Positions 20,088-29,506 of a stretch of 51,813 bases of DNA are shown in pieces. Below the pieces are notes generated by a model. The model searched no databases. It saw only the letters and a list, made by a program, of their open reading frames with translations, and was not told the origin of the DNA. The stretch covers positions 1 to 51,813 of the forward strand of contig CALYPF010000004.1 in assembly GCA_945271245.1 (NCBI GenBank). Reading direction: 5' to 3'. The translations under genes and the position numbers were made by a program. The first letter of the stretch is position 1. Every line of letters begins with the position of its first letter. The DNA comes from an uncultured Enterobacteriaceae bacterium. GTDB lineage: Bacteria; Pseudomonadota; Gammaproteobacteria; Enterobacterales; Enterobacteriaceae.

Positions 20088-20227
20088 TAGACGTATTCTT
20101 TAATTTTCCTGAAACGATTAGGCCTAATTCTACTACACCTGTCGTGGATTCGCAGACTGCACGCGCTATCGCCGGAGGTTAACGGCGTAGCCTGCGCTGC
20201 GCATGGCAGTGTACTGAGATAACGGGG

Positions 20228-20245
20228 CAAAATAATGGAGGAATT
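20228..20245 (-). promoter_or_regulatory. Candidate BaeR box upstream of mdtA
   Basis: The minus-strand sequence around CTCCATTATT (core 20231-20240) matches the centre of the published E. coli BaeR box (TTTTTCTCCATNATTGGC) at about 12 of 18 positions, including all of CTCCAT. It stands about 140 nt upstream of the mdtA start, as expected for positive autoregulation of the operon by BaeR. Both flanks deviate, so the exact borders are uncertain. Confidence 0.5.
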
Positions 20246-20371
20246 GTGGAATACCGTTAAAGAACTGTCCCAAAGCCAGGGCGTTTGTTCTGTCCGTGCC
20301 TCAAAATTCCGGCTAGCGGAGCGCGTTTAGTATTGGCCGCGCGCATTGGCGCGGTTGATATGCCGTCAGGT

Positions 20372-20400
20372 CGGGCGCTGCAGACGGCGCCCGGTTTTTC
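20372..20400 (+). terminator. Hairpin terminator between yegD and mdtA
   Basis: CGGGCGC (20372-20378) pairs with GCGCCCG (20387-20393) over an 8-nt loop, followed on the plus strand by GTTTTTC. It lies 3 nt past the yegD stop, so it most likely ends yegD transcripts on the minus strand although its T-run is on the plus side. Apart from this and the BaeR box, the 316-nt interval 20088-20403 shows no convincing gene. Confidence 0.6.
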
Positions 20401-20403
20401 AGA

Positions 20404-21756
20404 TTAGCGGAAGAGTACCTGCGCCCAGCGCGCCAGCCCGGCGGTGACGGAGCCAAAATCATCGCCGCCGGTGACGGGCGTGTTCGGCAGCAGTGCCGCA
20501 AGCGCTTCGCGGATAAGGGGCGATCGCGCGCTGCCGCCGGTTAGGTAAATAACCTCGGGCGTTTCGCCACTGTTCGCCAGCGCCAGCGAAACCTGTTCCA
20601 GAATTCGCGTTAGCGGCTGGGTGAGGGCGGCGCTCAATTCCGGCTGGGTAATATCTGTTCCCAGCGTTTCGGCGATAAACGCGAGGCGTGCCTGAACGCT
20701 GTGATTTTCTGACAGCGCGATTTTTGCCTCTTCCGCGCAGCGTACTAACCGATAGCTAAGGCGCTGGCGCCAGACTTTCTGCAGATGTCGTACCTGGTCA
20801 GGGTGCCGGGCGTCGCGTATCAATTGGTCGAGTAAACGACCGCAGCCTGCGCTGTAAAACTCGCTCTGGGCCGGGACATCATTGATGGCTACGGCGTTCC
20901 ACCAGGGCTGGGTGGGCAGCGCAATACCTTTTTGCGTGTCGCCATTTAACCCGAGCAGCGGGCAGAGCGTTTTAAAAGCCAGCGCGATATCCAGATCGTT
21001 ACCGCCAACGCGGCATCCGCTATGGCCGAGCAGGCTGGCGTCGCGGTCGCGCTGAGCGCGCCATATCGGCCCCATTAGCAATAATGAACAGTCGGTAGTT
21101 CCGCCGCCGATATCAACGACCAGCACGCGCTGTTCGCGCGTTAAGGTGGCTTCAAACTCCAGCCCGGCGGCGATGGGTTCGTATTGAAATACGGTTTGTT
21201 TAAACCCGGCGCGGCGCGCGGCGCGTTCGAGAATGCCCCGCGCCTGCCGGTTTGCCGCTTCGCCGCCCAGCCCCTGAAAGTTAATCGGCTGACCGATAAC
21301 CGCGTTATCTATCGCGGCACCGAGCCGCATTTCACCCTGCTGGCGAATGTGTAGCATCATGGCGCACACCAAATCTTCAAAAAACGCGATTTGCGGCGGG
21401 CGCAGCCCGCTGGCGCCGAGAAACGATTTCGGTGACTTCACAAACCAGGTTTCATCAGGGTTGGCGATGTAACGCTCCAGCGCGGCGAGCCCGAAATGAA
21501 CGCTTTCAGCGCTCACCGGCACATCTTCGTCGCGATTACAGGCAATTGCGCGCTTAAGCAGACGCTGCCCCTCATCATCGCCGGGCTGAATTTGATGATG
21601 GCGCCACAGCCATTCGCTGACGCCTTCGCGCGTTGGCGCGCACAGCATCGACGGCAGCAGCGTGCTGCCTGCCTCAATGTGCAGCAGGCGCGGCGCGTCG
21701 TTCTCCATGACCGCCAGCGAGCAGTTGGCGGTGCCGTAGTCAAAACCTACAAACAT
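20404..21756 (-). CDS. yegD: Hsp70-like protein YegD
   Basis: The protein has 450 aa, the same as E. coli YegD, an actin/Hsp70-fold protein of unknown role. The nucleotide-binding core is clear: phosphate-1 loop FDYGTANCSLAV at residues 5-16, phosphate-2 VVDIGGGTTDCSLLL around 215-229 and the adenosine motif IYLTGGSARSPLI near 415. Unlike DnaK it lacks the full substrate-binding domain, so it is not a classical chaperone. It is divergent from alkA and separated from mdtA by a hairpin, so it is probably a single-gene transcript. Confidence 0.95.
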   Translation of the reverse strand: MFVGFDYGTANCSLAVMENDAPRLLHIEAGSTLLPSMLCAPTREGVSEWLWRHHQIQPGDDEGQRLLKRAIACNRDEDVPVSAESVHFGLAALERYIANPDETWFVKSPKSFLGASGLRPPQIAFFEDLVCAMMLHIRQQGEMRLGAAIDNAVIGQPINFQGLGGEAANRQARGILERAARRAGFKQTVFQYEPIAAGLEFEATLTREQRVLVVDIGGGTTDCSLLLMGPIWRAQRDRDASLLGHSGCRVGGNDLDIALAFKTLCPLLGLNGDTQKGIALPTQPWWNAVAINDVPAQSEFYSAGCGRLLDQLIRDARHPDQVRHLQKVWRQRLSYRLVRCAEEAKIALSENHSVQARLAFIAETLGTDITQPELSAALTQPLTRILEQVSLALANSGETPEVIYLTGGSARSPLIREALAALLPNTPVTGGDDFGSVTAGLARWAQVLFR

Positions 21757-21848
21757 GATGAATTTCTGCCGGATGTAAGAAGGGGGGCGACTTTAACCAA
21801 ATGCGGCGGCGGCGGCAAACGGGAATTGCGCTGGCAGGTGCCAGCGCG

Positions 21849-21861
21849 AATAAAAGCGCAA
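21849..21861 (+). promoter_or_regulatory. Ada box upstream of alkA
   Basis: AAT-AAAAGC-GCAA at 21849-21861 fits the Ada recognition pattern of an AAT A-box and a GCAA B-box six bases apart, and contains AAAGCGCA, the ada-type Ada box. It lies 86 nt upstream of the alkA start, which fits methylated-Ada activation of alkA in the adaptive response to alkylation damage. No functional evidence is available. Confidence 0.6.
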
Positions 21862-21946
21862 ATGAAAGTGTGAATGAAAAAGCAAGGCGTCAATGTGCGC
21901 AGACGCCTATCATGATGCAATGGCTCTGGCGACAATAAGTGAAATA

Positions 21947-22807
21947 ATGAATACGCTGCTGTTAACCTACCAGCCGCCCTATGACTGGGCGTGGATGCTG
22001 AGTTTTTTACGCGCCCGCGCGGTGCACGGGCTGGAATTGTGCGCTGAAAATCATTACAGCCGCATCGTAACCTCGGGCAATGCGCAGGGGCTGATAACCA
22101 TTGCGCATCGCCCGGATGAAAACGCGCTGCAGGTGACGCTGAGTGATGAGCTGGCTGGCGAAGAGACGGCGCTGGGCGCGCGCATTGCCCGGTTTCTGGA
22201 TCTCTCGCTTAATCCGCAGGCAATGCTGGAAACGCTTGGGCCGCTGGCCGCCGCGCGCCCCGGATTGCGCCTGCCGGGCTGTATCGATGGCTGGGAACAG
22301 GCGATACGCGCCGTGCTGGGGCAGCTGGTTAGCGTGGCGATGGCGGCGCGCTTAACCGCCCGCCTGGTCGAGGCCTGGGGCGAGCCGTTAAGCGGATTTC
22401 CAGGTATGCGACTTTTCCCTGCGCCCGGGCGGCTGGCGGAGCTGGAGCCGGAAGCATTAAAAGCGCTGGGAATGCCGCTCATGCGGGCGAGAGCGATTAT
22501 TCACCTTGCGCGTCTGCATCTGCAGGGGGCTTTTCCGCTGCAGGCACCGCAGGACATTGACGCCGGCCTTAAACAGCTTATGGCGCTGCCCGGGATCGGT
22601 CGCTGGACCGCCTGCTATTACGCGCTGCGCGGCTGGCAGGCGCCGGATATGTTTCTCGCCGATGATTATTTGGTGAAACAGCGGTTTGCGGGGATGACAC
22701 CGGCGCAAACCCGAGGCTATGCGTCGCGCTGGCAGCCGTGGCGCAGTTATGCGTTATTACACATCTGGAATACCGACGGCTGGCGTCCCGAGTGTGAGGC
22801 GGTGTAG
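21947..22807 (+). CDS. alkA: 3-methyladenine DNA glycosylase II AlkA
   Basis: This DNA glycosylase removes alkylated bases such as 3-methyladenine from DNA. It has 286 aa (282 in E. coli) when started at ATG 21947, which aligns YQPPYDWAWML with the E. coli N-terminus; longer in-frame starts would run into the Ada-box region. The helix-hairpin-helix (LPGIGRWTACYYALRGW, about 214-230) and the catalytic aspartate in FLADDYLVKQ (D239 or D240) are present, as is the conserved PWRSYALLHIW end. It has its own promoter region shared divergently with yegD. E. coli has yegE downstream of alkA; here udk follows directly. Confidence 0.95.
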   Translation: MNTLLLTYQPPYDWAWMLSFLRARAVHGLELCAENHYSRIVTSGNAQGLITIAHRPDENALQVTLSDELAGEETALGARIARFLDLSLNPQAMLETLGPLAAARPGLRLPGCIDGWEQAIRAVLGQLVSVAMAARLTARLVEAWGEPLSGFPGMRLFPAPGRLAELEPEALKALGMPLMRARAIIHLARLHLQGAFPLQAPQDIDAGLKQLMALPGIGRWTACYYALRGWQAPDMFLADDYLVKQRFAGMTPAQTRGYASRWQPWRSYALLHIWNTDGWRPECEAV

Positions 22808-22820
22808 ACGCGCTTTTGGC

Positions 22821-22849
22821 TGGTATCGACGAGGGGAAATCCCTATAAT
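22821..22849 (+). promoter_or_regulatory. Putative sigma-70 promoter of udk
   Basis: A perfect -10 box TATAAT (22844-22849) is preceded after 17 nt by TGGTAT (22821-22826), a weak -35. It lies in the 107-nt gap between alkA and udk, and transcription would begin about 60 nt before the udk start. Confidence 0.5.
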
Positions 22850-22914
22850 TGCCGCGTCCGGCGCTCTGGCGCCACCCTTCCTTACATTATCAGCAGAATC
22901 AGGTCGTTTATTTT

Positions 22915-23556
22915 ATGACTGACAAGTCTCATCAGTGCGTCATCATTGGCATCGCCGGCGCCTCGGCGTCAGGGAAAAGTCTTATCGCCAGTACACTTTA
23001 CCGTGAACTGCGTGAACAGGTAGGTGATGAGCATATTGGTGTTATTCCTGAAGATTGTTATTACAAAGATCAGGGGCATCTTTCCATGGAAGAGCGGATC
23101 AAAACCAACTACGACCATCCGAATGCAATGGATCACAACCTGCTGTTTCAGCATTTACAAATGCTAAAAAAAGGCCAAAGCGTTGATTTGCCGGTCTACA
23201 GTTACAGCGAGCATACGCGCACGGACAAAACGGTTCCGATGAAGCCTAAAAAGGTGATTATCCTGGAAGGGATTCTGTTGCTGACCGATGTCCGGCTGCG
23301 TCAGGAAATGAACTTTTCTATTTTTGTGGATACTCCGCTGGATATTTGCCTGATGCGACGCATTAAACGCGACGTTAACGAACGCGGCCGTTCGATGGAC
23401 TCCGTGATGGCTCAGTATCAGAAAACTGTTCGCCCCATGTTTCTGCAATTTATTGACCCTTCTAAACAATACGCGGATATTATCGTACCGCGCGGCGGTA
23501 AAAATCGAATCGCTATCGATATTCTGAAGGCTAAAATTAGCCAATTTTTTGAGTGA
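22915..23556 (+). CDS. udk: Uridine/cytidine kinase Udk
   Basis: This enzyme phosphorylates uridine and cytidine to UMP and CMP in pyrimidine salvage. The 213 aa match E. coli Udk exactly in length. The P-loop [11 protein letters not shown] is at 12-22, and the nucleoside-binding DHPNAMDH and the [11 protein letters not shown] lid region follow. ATG 22915 is preferred because an upstream in-frame ATG would start before the promoter's own leader. dcd follows after 116 nt, as in E. coli. Confidence 0.97.
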   Translation: MTDKSHQCVIIGIAGASASGKSLIASTLYRELREQVGDEHIGVIPEDCYYKDQGHLSMEERIKTNYDHPNAMDHNLLFQHLQMLKKGQSVDLPVYSYSEHTRTDKTVPMKPKKVIILEGILLLTDVRLRQEMNFSIFVDTPLDICLMRRIKRDVNERGRSMDSVMAQYQKTVRPMFLQFIDPSKQYADIIVPRGGKNRIAIDILKAKISQFFE

Positions 23557-23672
23557 TAACGTCGGCGATTCGCTAAAATGCGCGCCGTCTTCCGTTTATT
23601 TCGCCGTAGCGTGGTTATCTATTTGGGGCTGTGGCAAGGTAAGTAAAGTTAAGCCAATAAGGAGAGTGAGCG

Positions 23673-24254
23673 ATGCGTTTGTGTGACCGCGATATTGAGG
23701 CCTGGTTGGATGATGGCCGGTTAGCTATTACGCCGCGTCCTCCGGTCGATCGCATCAATGGCGCGACTGTCGATGTGCGGCTGGGCAATCAATTTCGTAC
23801 TTTTAGCGGCCATACGGCGGCATTCATCGATTTGAGTGGCCCCAAAGATGAAGTCAGCGCGGCGCTCGACAGGGTGATGAGCGATGAAATCACGCTTGCC
23901 GAGGGCGATGCATTTTACCTGCATCCGGGCGAGCTGGCGCTTGCTGTAACGCTGGAGTCGGTGACGTTGCCCGATAATCTGGTCGGCTGGCTGGACGGGC
24001 GGTCGTCGCTGGCGCGCCTGGGGCTAATGGTGCACGTAACGGCGCATCGAATCGATCCTGGCTGGCACGGGCGCATTGTGCTGGAGTTTTATAATTCCGG
24101 GAAATTACCGCTGGCGCTGCGCCCGGGCATGCTTATCGGCGCGCTAAGCTTCGAGCCGCTTTCCGGGCCAGCTGCGCGCCCTTATAACCGACGGCAGGAC
24201 GCAAAGTATCGCGACCAGCAAGGCGCTGTCGCCAGCCGTATTGATAAGGATTAA
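23673..24254 (+). CDS. dcd: dCTP deaminase Dcd
   Basis: Dcd deaminates dCTP to dUTP, the main route to dTMP in enterics. The 193 aa equal the E. coli protein. The phosphate-binding [10 protein letters not shown] (109-118) and catalytic glutamate E138 in IVLEFYNSG are in the expected places. A good ribosome site, AAGGAGAG, precedes the ATG. The gene lies between udk and asmA on one strand with short gaps. Confidence 0.97.
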   Translation: MRLCDRDIEAWLDDGRLAITPRPPVDRINGATVDVRLGNQFRTFSGHTAAFIDLSGPKDEVSAALDRVMSDEITLAEGDAFYLHPGELALAVTLESVTLPDNLVGWLDGRSSLARLGLMVHVTAHRIDPGWHGRIVLEFYNSGKLPLALRPGMLIGALSFEPLSGPAARPYNRRQDAKYRDQQGAVASRIDKD

Positions 24255-24280
24255 TCCGCGCCGCCGCCAGTGAGGACCCC

Positions 24281-26119
24281 ATGAGACGACTTTTAACCAC
24301 GCTGATGATCCTGCTTGTAGTACTGGTTTGCGGTTTTTCCGCGCTGGTGCTGTTCATTAATCCTAATGATTTCCGCGATTACATGGTGCGTAACGTTGAG
24401 CAGCGCAGCGGCTATCAGCTAAAACTTGAAGGACCGCTGCGCTGGCACGTCTGGCCGCAGTTAAGTATTTTGACCGGTCGCATGGCTTTGACGGCGCCCG
24501 GCGCCAGCCAGCCAATGGTCAGCGCAGATAATATGCGCCTGGACGTGGCGCTGCTGCCGCTGCTGTCTCATCGCCTTGAAGTACAGCAGGTGATGCTGAA
24601 GAAAGGCGTCATTCAGCTTACGCCGCAAAGCGAGGAGCGCACGCCCGGCGATGCGCCGGTCGCGCCAGGCGCTTCGCACGCCTCAATAGAAGCGCAGCGC
24701 GGCTGGTCGTTTGATATCGGCCGCCTTGAAGTGGCCGATAGCGTACTGGTGTTTCAGCACGCTGATGAAGAGCAGGTCACGGTGCGCGATATTAATCTGC
24801 AGATGACGCAGGACGCCCATCGTCAGGCCCAGATTTCACTTAGCGGGCGGGTGGCGCGCGATCAGCGTAACCTGGTTTTGCATTTTGAAGGCGGACTGGA
24901 TGCCGGCGACTATCCCCGCACGCTGAGTATGGACGTTGACCGGTTTGATTATCAGCTCGATGGCGCAGGGTTTCCGCGCCAGGGCATTAAAGGCTCCGGT
25001 TCGTTAAATGCCCTGTGGGATGAAGAGGCAAAGCGCCTGAGCGTAACCGATCTTCTGCTGTCTGCAAATGATAGCCAGCTTAGCGGTTCGGTCAGCTTTT
25101 TACCGGGCGATAAGCCGGTTTGGGACGTAAGTCTCGCTTCGGACAACCTGAATCTGGATGCGCTGCTCGACCGTGCGCCGACCATGAGTAGCGCAGATAC
25201 AGACGCTGGCGAACGCCAGCAGCCGCGTCCGGTGTTTTCCAACAATAGCGATCTGCCACACTATAGCGCGCTGCAGTCGTTTGACGGGGAGGCGCATTTC
25301 ACGCTGCGTAATTTACGCTGGCGCGGGCTTGATTTTAGTAATGTCGCTGCCCAAATGCTGAATAAGGACGGAGTGCTTACCGTAGCCCAGCTTGAGGGCG
25401 GCCTGGGGCGAGGGCGGATTTCATTACCCGGTAAAGTCGACGCGCGCAGCGCGCAGCCTCACGCGGAATTCCAGGCGGATGTCGCGGGCATTGAAATCGC
25501 ACCCGTGCTGAAGGCGTTTGATTATCCGCTGGCGATTTCAGGTCTGTTGAGTCTGAAAGGGCAGTTTAACGGCGACGCGGTAGATGCTAATGCGTTTCGC
25601 CGCGGCTGGCGCGGTGACGCCAGCGTTAATCTGGCGAATTCACGGCTGGATGGGTTGAACGTATTGCAGTTAATTCAGCGCGCCGTCGCCAGTAAACATA
25701 ATGATATCTCCGGGCCAGAGGACGATGATAACGCCACCGCGATGGAGCAATTTTCCGCACGGGCCCGGCTTGATAGCGGCAAACTTACGCTGGAGCAAAT
25801 GGCAGGGCGCTCATCCCGGCTGGCGATTGGCGGCAGCGGCGTTTTAGATTTAGTGAAAGAGCAGTGTGACGCAACGTTTAACGTTCGCGTTACCGGCGGC
25901 TGGCAGGGCGATAAAGCGCTGGTTGATAAACTTAAGGCCGCCGATATTCCACTGCGGATCTACGGTGGCTGGCAGAGCCTGAGCTATAGCCTGAATATGG
26001 ATCACGCGCTGCGCGATAGTCTGCAGGATGAGGCTAAACGCCGCTTAAAAGAGTGGGCCGAGCGCAATCCAGACAATCGGAAAGCGAAAGATGTGCAGGA
26101 ACTATTGAAAGCACATTGA
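24281..26119 (+). CDS. asmA: Outer-membrane assembly protein AsmA
   Basis: AsmA is a member of the AsmA-like bridge proteins that affect outer-membrane lipid and porin assembly. It has 612 aa (617 in E. coli). The N-terminal hydrophobic segment (about 5-27, LTTLMILLVVLVCGFSALVL) anchors it in the inner membrane with a long periplasmic beta-rich part. The conserved FNVRVTGGWQGDKALVDKL block and the ending with an amphipathic charged helix match E. coli. It starts 26 nt after dcd and is followed by a clear terminator. Confidence 0.95.
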   Translation: MRRLLTTLMILLVVLVCGFSALVLFINPNDFRDYMVRNVEQRSGYQLKLEGPLRWHVWPQLSILTGRMALTAPGASQPMVSADNMRLDVALLPLLSHRLEVQQVMLKKGVIQLTPQSEERTPGDAPVAPGASHASIEAQRGWSFDIGRLEVADSVLVFQHADEEQVTVRDINLQMTQDAHRQAQISLSGRVARDQRNLVLHFEGGLDAGDYPRTLSMDVDRFDYQLDGAGFPRQGIKGSGSLNALWDEEAKRLSVTDLLLSANDSQLSGSVSFLPGDKPVWDVSLASDNLNLDALLDRAPTMSSADTDAGERQQPRPVFSNNSDLPHYSALQSFDGEAHFTLRNLRWRGLDFSNVAAQMLNKDGVLTVAQLEGGLGRGRISLPGKVDARSAQPHAEFQADVAGIEIAPVLKAFDYPLAISGLLSLKGQFNGDAVDANAFRRGWRGDASVNLANSRLDGLNVLQLIQRAVASKHNDISGPEDDDNATAMEQFSARARLDSGKLTLEQMAGRSSRLAIGGSGVLDLVKEQCDATFNVRVTGGWQGDKALVDKLKAADIPLRIYGGWQSLSYSLNMDHALRDSLQDEAKRRLKEWAERNPDNRKAKDVQELLKAH

Positions 26120-26138
26120 TCGGAAGGGGTTATGGTGT

Positions 26139-26180
26139 AAAGCCCCGATGCGGTATTTTTCGCACCGGGGCTTTATCGTT
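26139..26180 (+). terminator. Rho-independent terminator after asmA
   Basis: AAAGCCCCG (26139-26147) pairs with CGGGGCTTT (26166-26174), extended by near-complementary bases toward the loop TATTTTTC. T-rich sequence follows. It lies 20 nt after the asmA stop and would end the udk-dcd-asmA transcription unit; it may also work in reverse. Confidence 0.85.
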
Positions 26181-26245
26181 TAACCTTATTTGTACGCATT
26201 ATTGCGATAACCCCTCATCCATTATTGATGCCTGACTTGCGGTAA

Positions 26246-26608
<363 letters not shown>

Positions 26609-26692
26609 AACCCTGCACCTTGCACCCGCTATCCTGCACCGCGCGGCACTGTGCTTACCGGCGTTAGTGAATTTTACGCCGGCTGCGCCCGA

Positions 26693-28303
26693 TTAGCGTT
26701 GTTCGGAGCTCTCTGTCGATGGTGTGTCCTCGGGCTGGCAATCCGGAAGGACTATTTGCGTTATGCGGACTTTTTGTATCCGGTGATTATCGACTTCCAG
26801 CGTTTGCAGACGCCAGTTATCGATAGTGATTTCTTCGCCAGCGCCGGGTACCCGCTGAAGAAGTTCCATTAGTAAACCGGCCAGCGTGTGATAGCCGCGT
26901 TTCTCGTCCAGCGGCAGGGGAATGGAGTGCACCAGCACATCAAGGGGCATTCGGCCATTAACCGTCCAGCTATTGTCCGCGCTGTGAATAATATCGTAGC
27001 GCGCGTCAACGTCTTCCGCCTCGGTTGGCAGGCTGCCTGCAATAGTTTTCATCACGTCGCTCAGCGTCGCGATGCCCTCAATGGAGCCGAACTCATCGAC
27101 GACAAAGGCGAAATGCGTTCGCGCGCTGCGAAACTGTTCCAGCGCCGACAGCAGCGGCAGCGTTTCCGGAAACACCAGCGGCTGGCGCACCAGCTCGCGC
27201 AAATTCAGCGCATCGCCGCGCATAGACTGATGTAACAGATCGATAATGTGTACCACGCCCAACAGATGGTCTTCCCGATCGTTGACCACGATACGAGTAT
27301 GCTGATTTTTTTCTAGCAGCTCACGTAAACAGGACGCCGGGAGGTCGGGATCGACGCGTTCAATATCGTGGCGAGACGTCATGATACTGCCGACGGTGCG
27401 CTGACTGAGCCTAAGAACGCGCTCGATCATTTTGCGCTCCTGAGGCGCGAATACCGCGCCGTCGTCGCTGCTGCTATCGGCGACCAGTGAGGCCGTCTCA
27501 GTATCCAGCTCGGCGGGCTCCCTGCGCCCGCCGAGCAGGCGCATAACCGCGTCCGTGGTGCGCTGACGCATAGATTGATTGGCCGATAAAAAGCGGCGTC
27601 GGTTAAACATCGCCAGTTGGTTTAATGCTTCAATGATCGCCGAGAAACCGATAGCCGCGTAGAGATAACCTTTTGGGATAGGGAAACCAAAACCTTCAGC
27701 GACCAGGCTGAAGCCAATCATAAGCAGAAAACTCAGGCACAAAATCACAATGGTAGGGTGGGCGTTGACAAAGCGAGTCAGCGCTTTGCTGGCAATAAGC
27801 ATCAGCGCGATAGCGATGACCACCGCTGCCATCATCACCCCAAGATTATCCACCATGCCGACGGCGGTTATCACCGAGTCCAGAGAAAAGATAGCGTCCA
27901 GCGCGACAATTTGTGCTACCACGCCCCAAAAACGCGCGCCGCGCCGCTGGGCGGGATTTTCACTGTCTTTCCCTTCCAGCCTCTCATTAAGTTCGACCGT
28001 TGCTTTGAAAATAAGAAAAAAACCGCCGCTAAGCATTATCAGATCGCGAGCGCTAAAACTTAGCGCGGCAAATGAAAATAGCGGTTTTGTGAGCGTTACC
28101 AGCCATGAGATAGATGCCAGCAGTAGCAGGCGCATCAGCATGGCGAGCAGTAGCCCGACGATTCGCGCCCGATCGCGCTGAGCTTCTGGCAGCTTTTCAG
28201 CAAGGATGGCAATAAAAACCAGATTGTCGATACCGAGCACTAGCTCCAGTACGATAAGCGTCATCAGTCCGGCCCAAATAGAGGGCGAGGCTATCCATTC
28301 CAT
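26693..28303 (-). CDS. yegH: TerC/CBS/CorC-domain membrane protein YegH
   Basis: This 536-aa inner-membrane protein (527 in E. coli) is of unproven function, perhaps linked to metal ion homeostasis through its TerC family. Domains in order are a TerC-like bundle of about seven helices (1-230, with [19 protein letters not shown] and [17 protein letters not shown] carrying membrane aspartates), paired CBS domains (about 300-420), and a C-terminal CorC/HlyC-like domain. ATG 28303 gives [12 protein letters not shown], matching E. coli; a start 12 codons earlier is rejected. It is transcribed away from wza. Confidence 0.93.
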   Translation of the reverse strand: MEWIASPSIWAGLMTLIVLELVLGIDNLVFIAILAEKLPEAQRDRARIVGLLLAMLMRLLLLASISWLVTLTKPLFSFAALSFSARDLIMLSGGFFLIFKATVELNERLEGKDSENPAQRRGARFWGVVAQIVALDAIFSLDSVITAVGMVDNLGVMMAAVVIAIALMLIASKALTRFVNAHPTIVILCLSFLLMIGFSLVAEGFGFPIPKGYLYAAIGFSAIIEALNQLAMFNRRRFLSANQSMRQRTTDAVMRLLGGRREPAELDTETASLVADSSSDDGAVFAPQERKMIERVLRLSQRTVGSIMTSRHDIERVDPDLPASCLRELLEKNQHTRIVVNDREDHLLGVVHIIDLLHQSMRGDALNLRELVRQPLVFPETLPLLSALEQFRSARTHFAFVVDEFGSIEGIATLSDVMKTIAGSLPTEAEDVDARYDIIHSADNSWTVNGRMPLDVLVHSIPLPLDEKRGYHTLAGLLMELLQRVPGAGEEITIDNWRLQTLEVDNHRIQKVRITQIVLPDCQPEDTPSTESSEQR

Positions 28304-28703
28304 AATGTAAATATGACCTTTAATGAGTGGAAGGCGCACCGTTGAGTATATATCAACCCCCGACGCGAGCCCGGAAGGGAACGGGGAATCGTCTATATCC
28401 AGAGCGAGGGATAGCCGACCTCACTGGCGCAATCCTTACTGCCTTGTGGTTTCTGCGGGTGGAAAACGGCGTGCGTATCGTCAATCGTCACGGCCATCGG
28501 CTGAACGCATTGGTCTGAAACGCCGTGGAATAGGCGGGAACGTGTTTTGTGGCACCGCCTGTGGCCATTAATGCCGCGCTTTGCGGGGTAGGGATACTAA
28601 ATTGTATTCGGGGCCGCGCAGTGCGTTGCTGTCAAGCGGGCGGTTATGTCTGATCCAGTTGGCGATTTTATCCATTATTCGCGTACGCCCCGTGTCTGCA
28701 ATC

Positions 28704-28780
28704 CTGAACCCTGAACCCTGAACCCTGAACCCCTGAACCCCTGAACCCCTGAACCCCTGAACCCCTGAACCCCTGAACCC
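28704..28780. repeat. Tandem repeat: 3 x CTGAACC followed by 7 x CTGAACCC
   Basis: By direct count, three perfect 7-bp units (28704-28724) run without a break into seven perfect 8-bp units that differ only by one added C (28725-28780). Such perfect short arrays are prone to slippage. It lies between yegH and the capsule promoter region, outside recognised genes. Confidence 0.95.
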
Positions 28781-29052
28781 CTGCATGCCGCGCCTCGTCG
28801 CCATCCGGCCGTTAATAAAAATCTCAAAGATGCCATTATTATTCATTAATAAATGATCGGGTATTTTTTGTTTGCGAATAATCTTAAATTAAGTTTTTGC
28901 TAATGATACTGATGCATCGTTTAGACCCTATATTTACGAAGTGTAATATTTAACTTAACGGCATTTATTTTAAATAAATATCCTGGTGAAGGATATTTTT
29001 CTATGAATGATAGGGAGTCTTGATTCATTAATGTGAGTTTAGTTAGTCAATA

Positions 29053-29066
29053 TAAAGATATTCTTA
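29053..29066 (+). promoter_or_regulatory. RcsAB box upstream of wza
   Basis: TAAAGATATTCTTA closely fits the RcsAB-box consensus (TaAGaatatTCctA) and begins like the E. coli wza site TAAAGAAACTCCTA. It lies about 440 nt before the wza start in the AT-rich promoter region. This supports Rcs phosphorelay control of the colanic acid operon. Confidence 0.7.
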
Positions 29067-29302
29067 AAATTAAGAAATTGTGTGATTAATATTATTCTTA
29101 AAAAAGTCTGTAATTCTATTCCCTGCCTTGCCTGTCTTGATGTTAGCTGTAACAATCTTTGCGGTAATTTACATGTCTGCGCTGAAGTAAATTAAACCCA
29201 TAATAATATAGAGTGTTTTATTTGAAATCGTTTTCTATTTAATTGCTGTAACGTTGGTTATCTAATTTTCCATTTAAACAAATAGTTAGATGAGTTCAGT
29301 TG

Positions 29303-29334
29303 TGTGGTAACTGTCAAGCCAGGGGCGGTAGCGT
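29303..29334 (+). promoter_or_regulatory. JUMPstart sequence with ops element
   Basis: The segment ends in CAGGGGCGGTAGCGT and contains GGCGGTAGCGT (29324-29334), the ops element that pauses RNA polymerase and recruits RfaH to long polysaccharide operons. It lies in the untranslated leader 173 nt before wza, as in other colanic acid operons, and should permit transcription through the 20-kb operon. Confidence 0.92.
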
Positions 29335-29506
29335 AGATGAAGTATCTATCCATTCTACGTTTATTTACGGCTTACTTCGGAATTAATAACTTTCAGAATG
29401 GTTCTATTTTTATTCTGTCACTAAAATCCGCATCCTGTTCAGCGCGTTAGTGGACGGTGCTTATTTCAATACGGGATCATGCCTTAGCCATAGTGATAAA
29501 TATTCA

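Larger units (their letters stand above)
28304..29506. other. Long intergenic region between yegH and wza
   Basis: About 1.2 kb with no confidently coding sequence. Up to about 28570 the base composition resembles the genes nearby. A tandem 7/8-bp repeat lies at 28704-28780. From 28850 on the DNA is very AT-rich and holds the colanic acid promoter region with a RcsAB box (29053) and JUMPstart (29303). Small frames at 28327-28518 (plus) and 28568-28846 (minus) lack ribosome sites and recognisable content. Confidence 0.7.

Noticed and set aside
20235..20330. A 31-codon plus-strand frame starting ATGGAGGAATTG upstream of a hairpin terminator
   Set aside because: Its start coincides with the reverse complement of the BaeR box core, and there is no ribosome site of its own. 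The protein has no recognisable features.
28327..28518. A 63-aa plus-strand frame next to the yegH start
   Set aside because: No ribosome site, and its start lies in the yegH upstream region. Low support despite a hydrophobic stretch.
28704..28780. CRISPR-like regular repeat
   Set aside because: Units are 7-8 bp with no spacers and no cas genes are nearby.
28568..28846. A 92-aa minus-strand frame with a GFRGSGVQ repeat
   Set aside because: The repeat is only the translation of the 7/8-bp tandem array. No ribosome site precedes the start, and the flanking sequence resembles nothing known.
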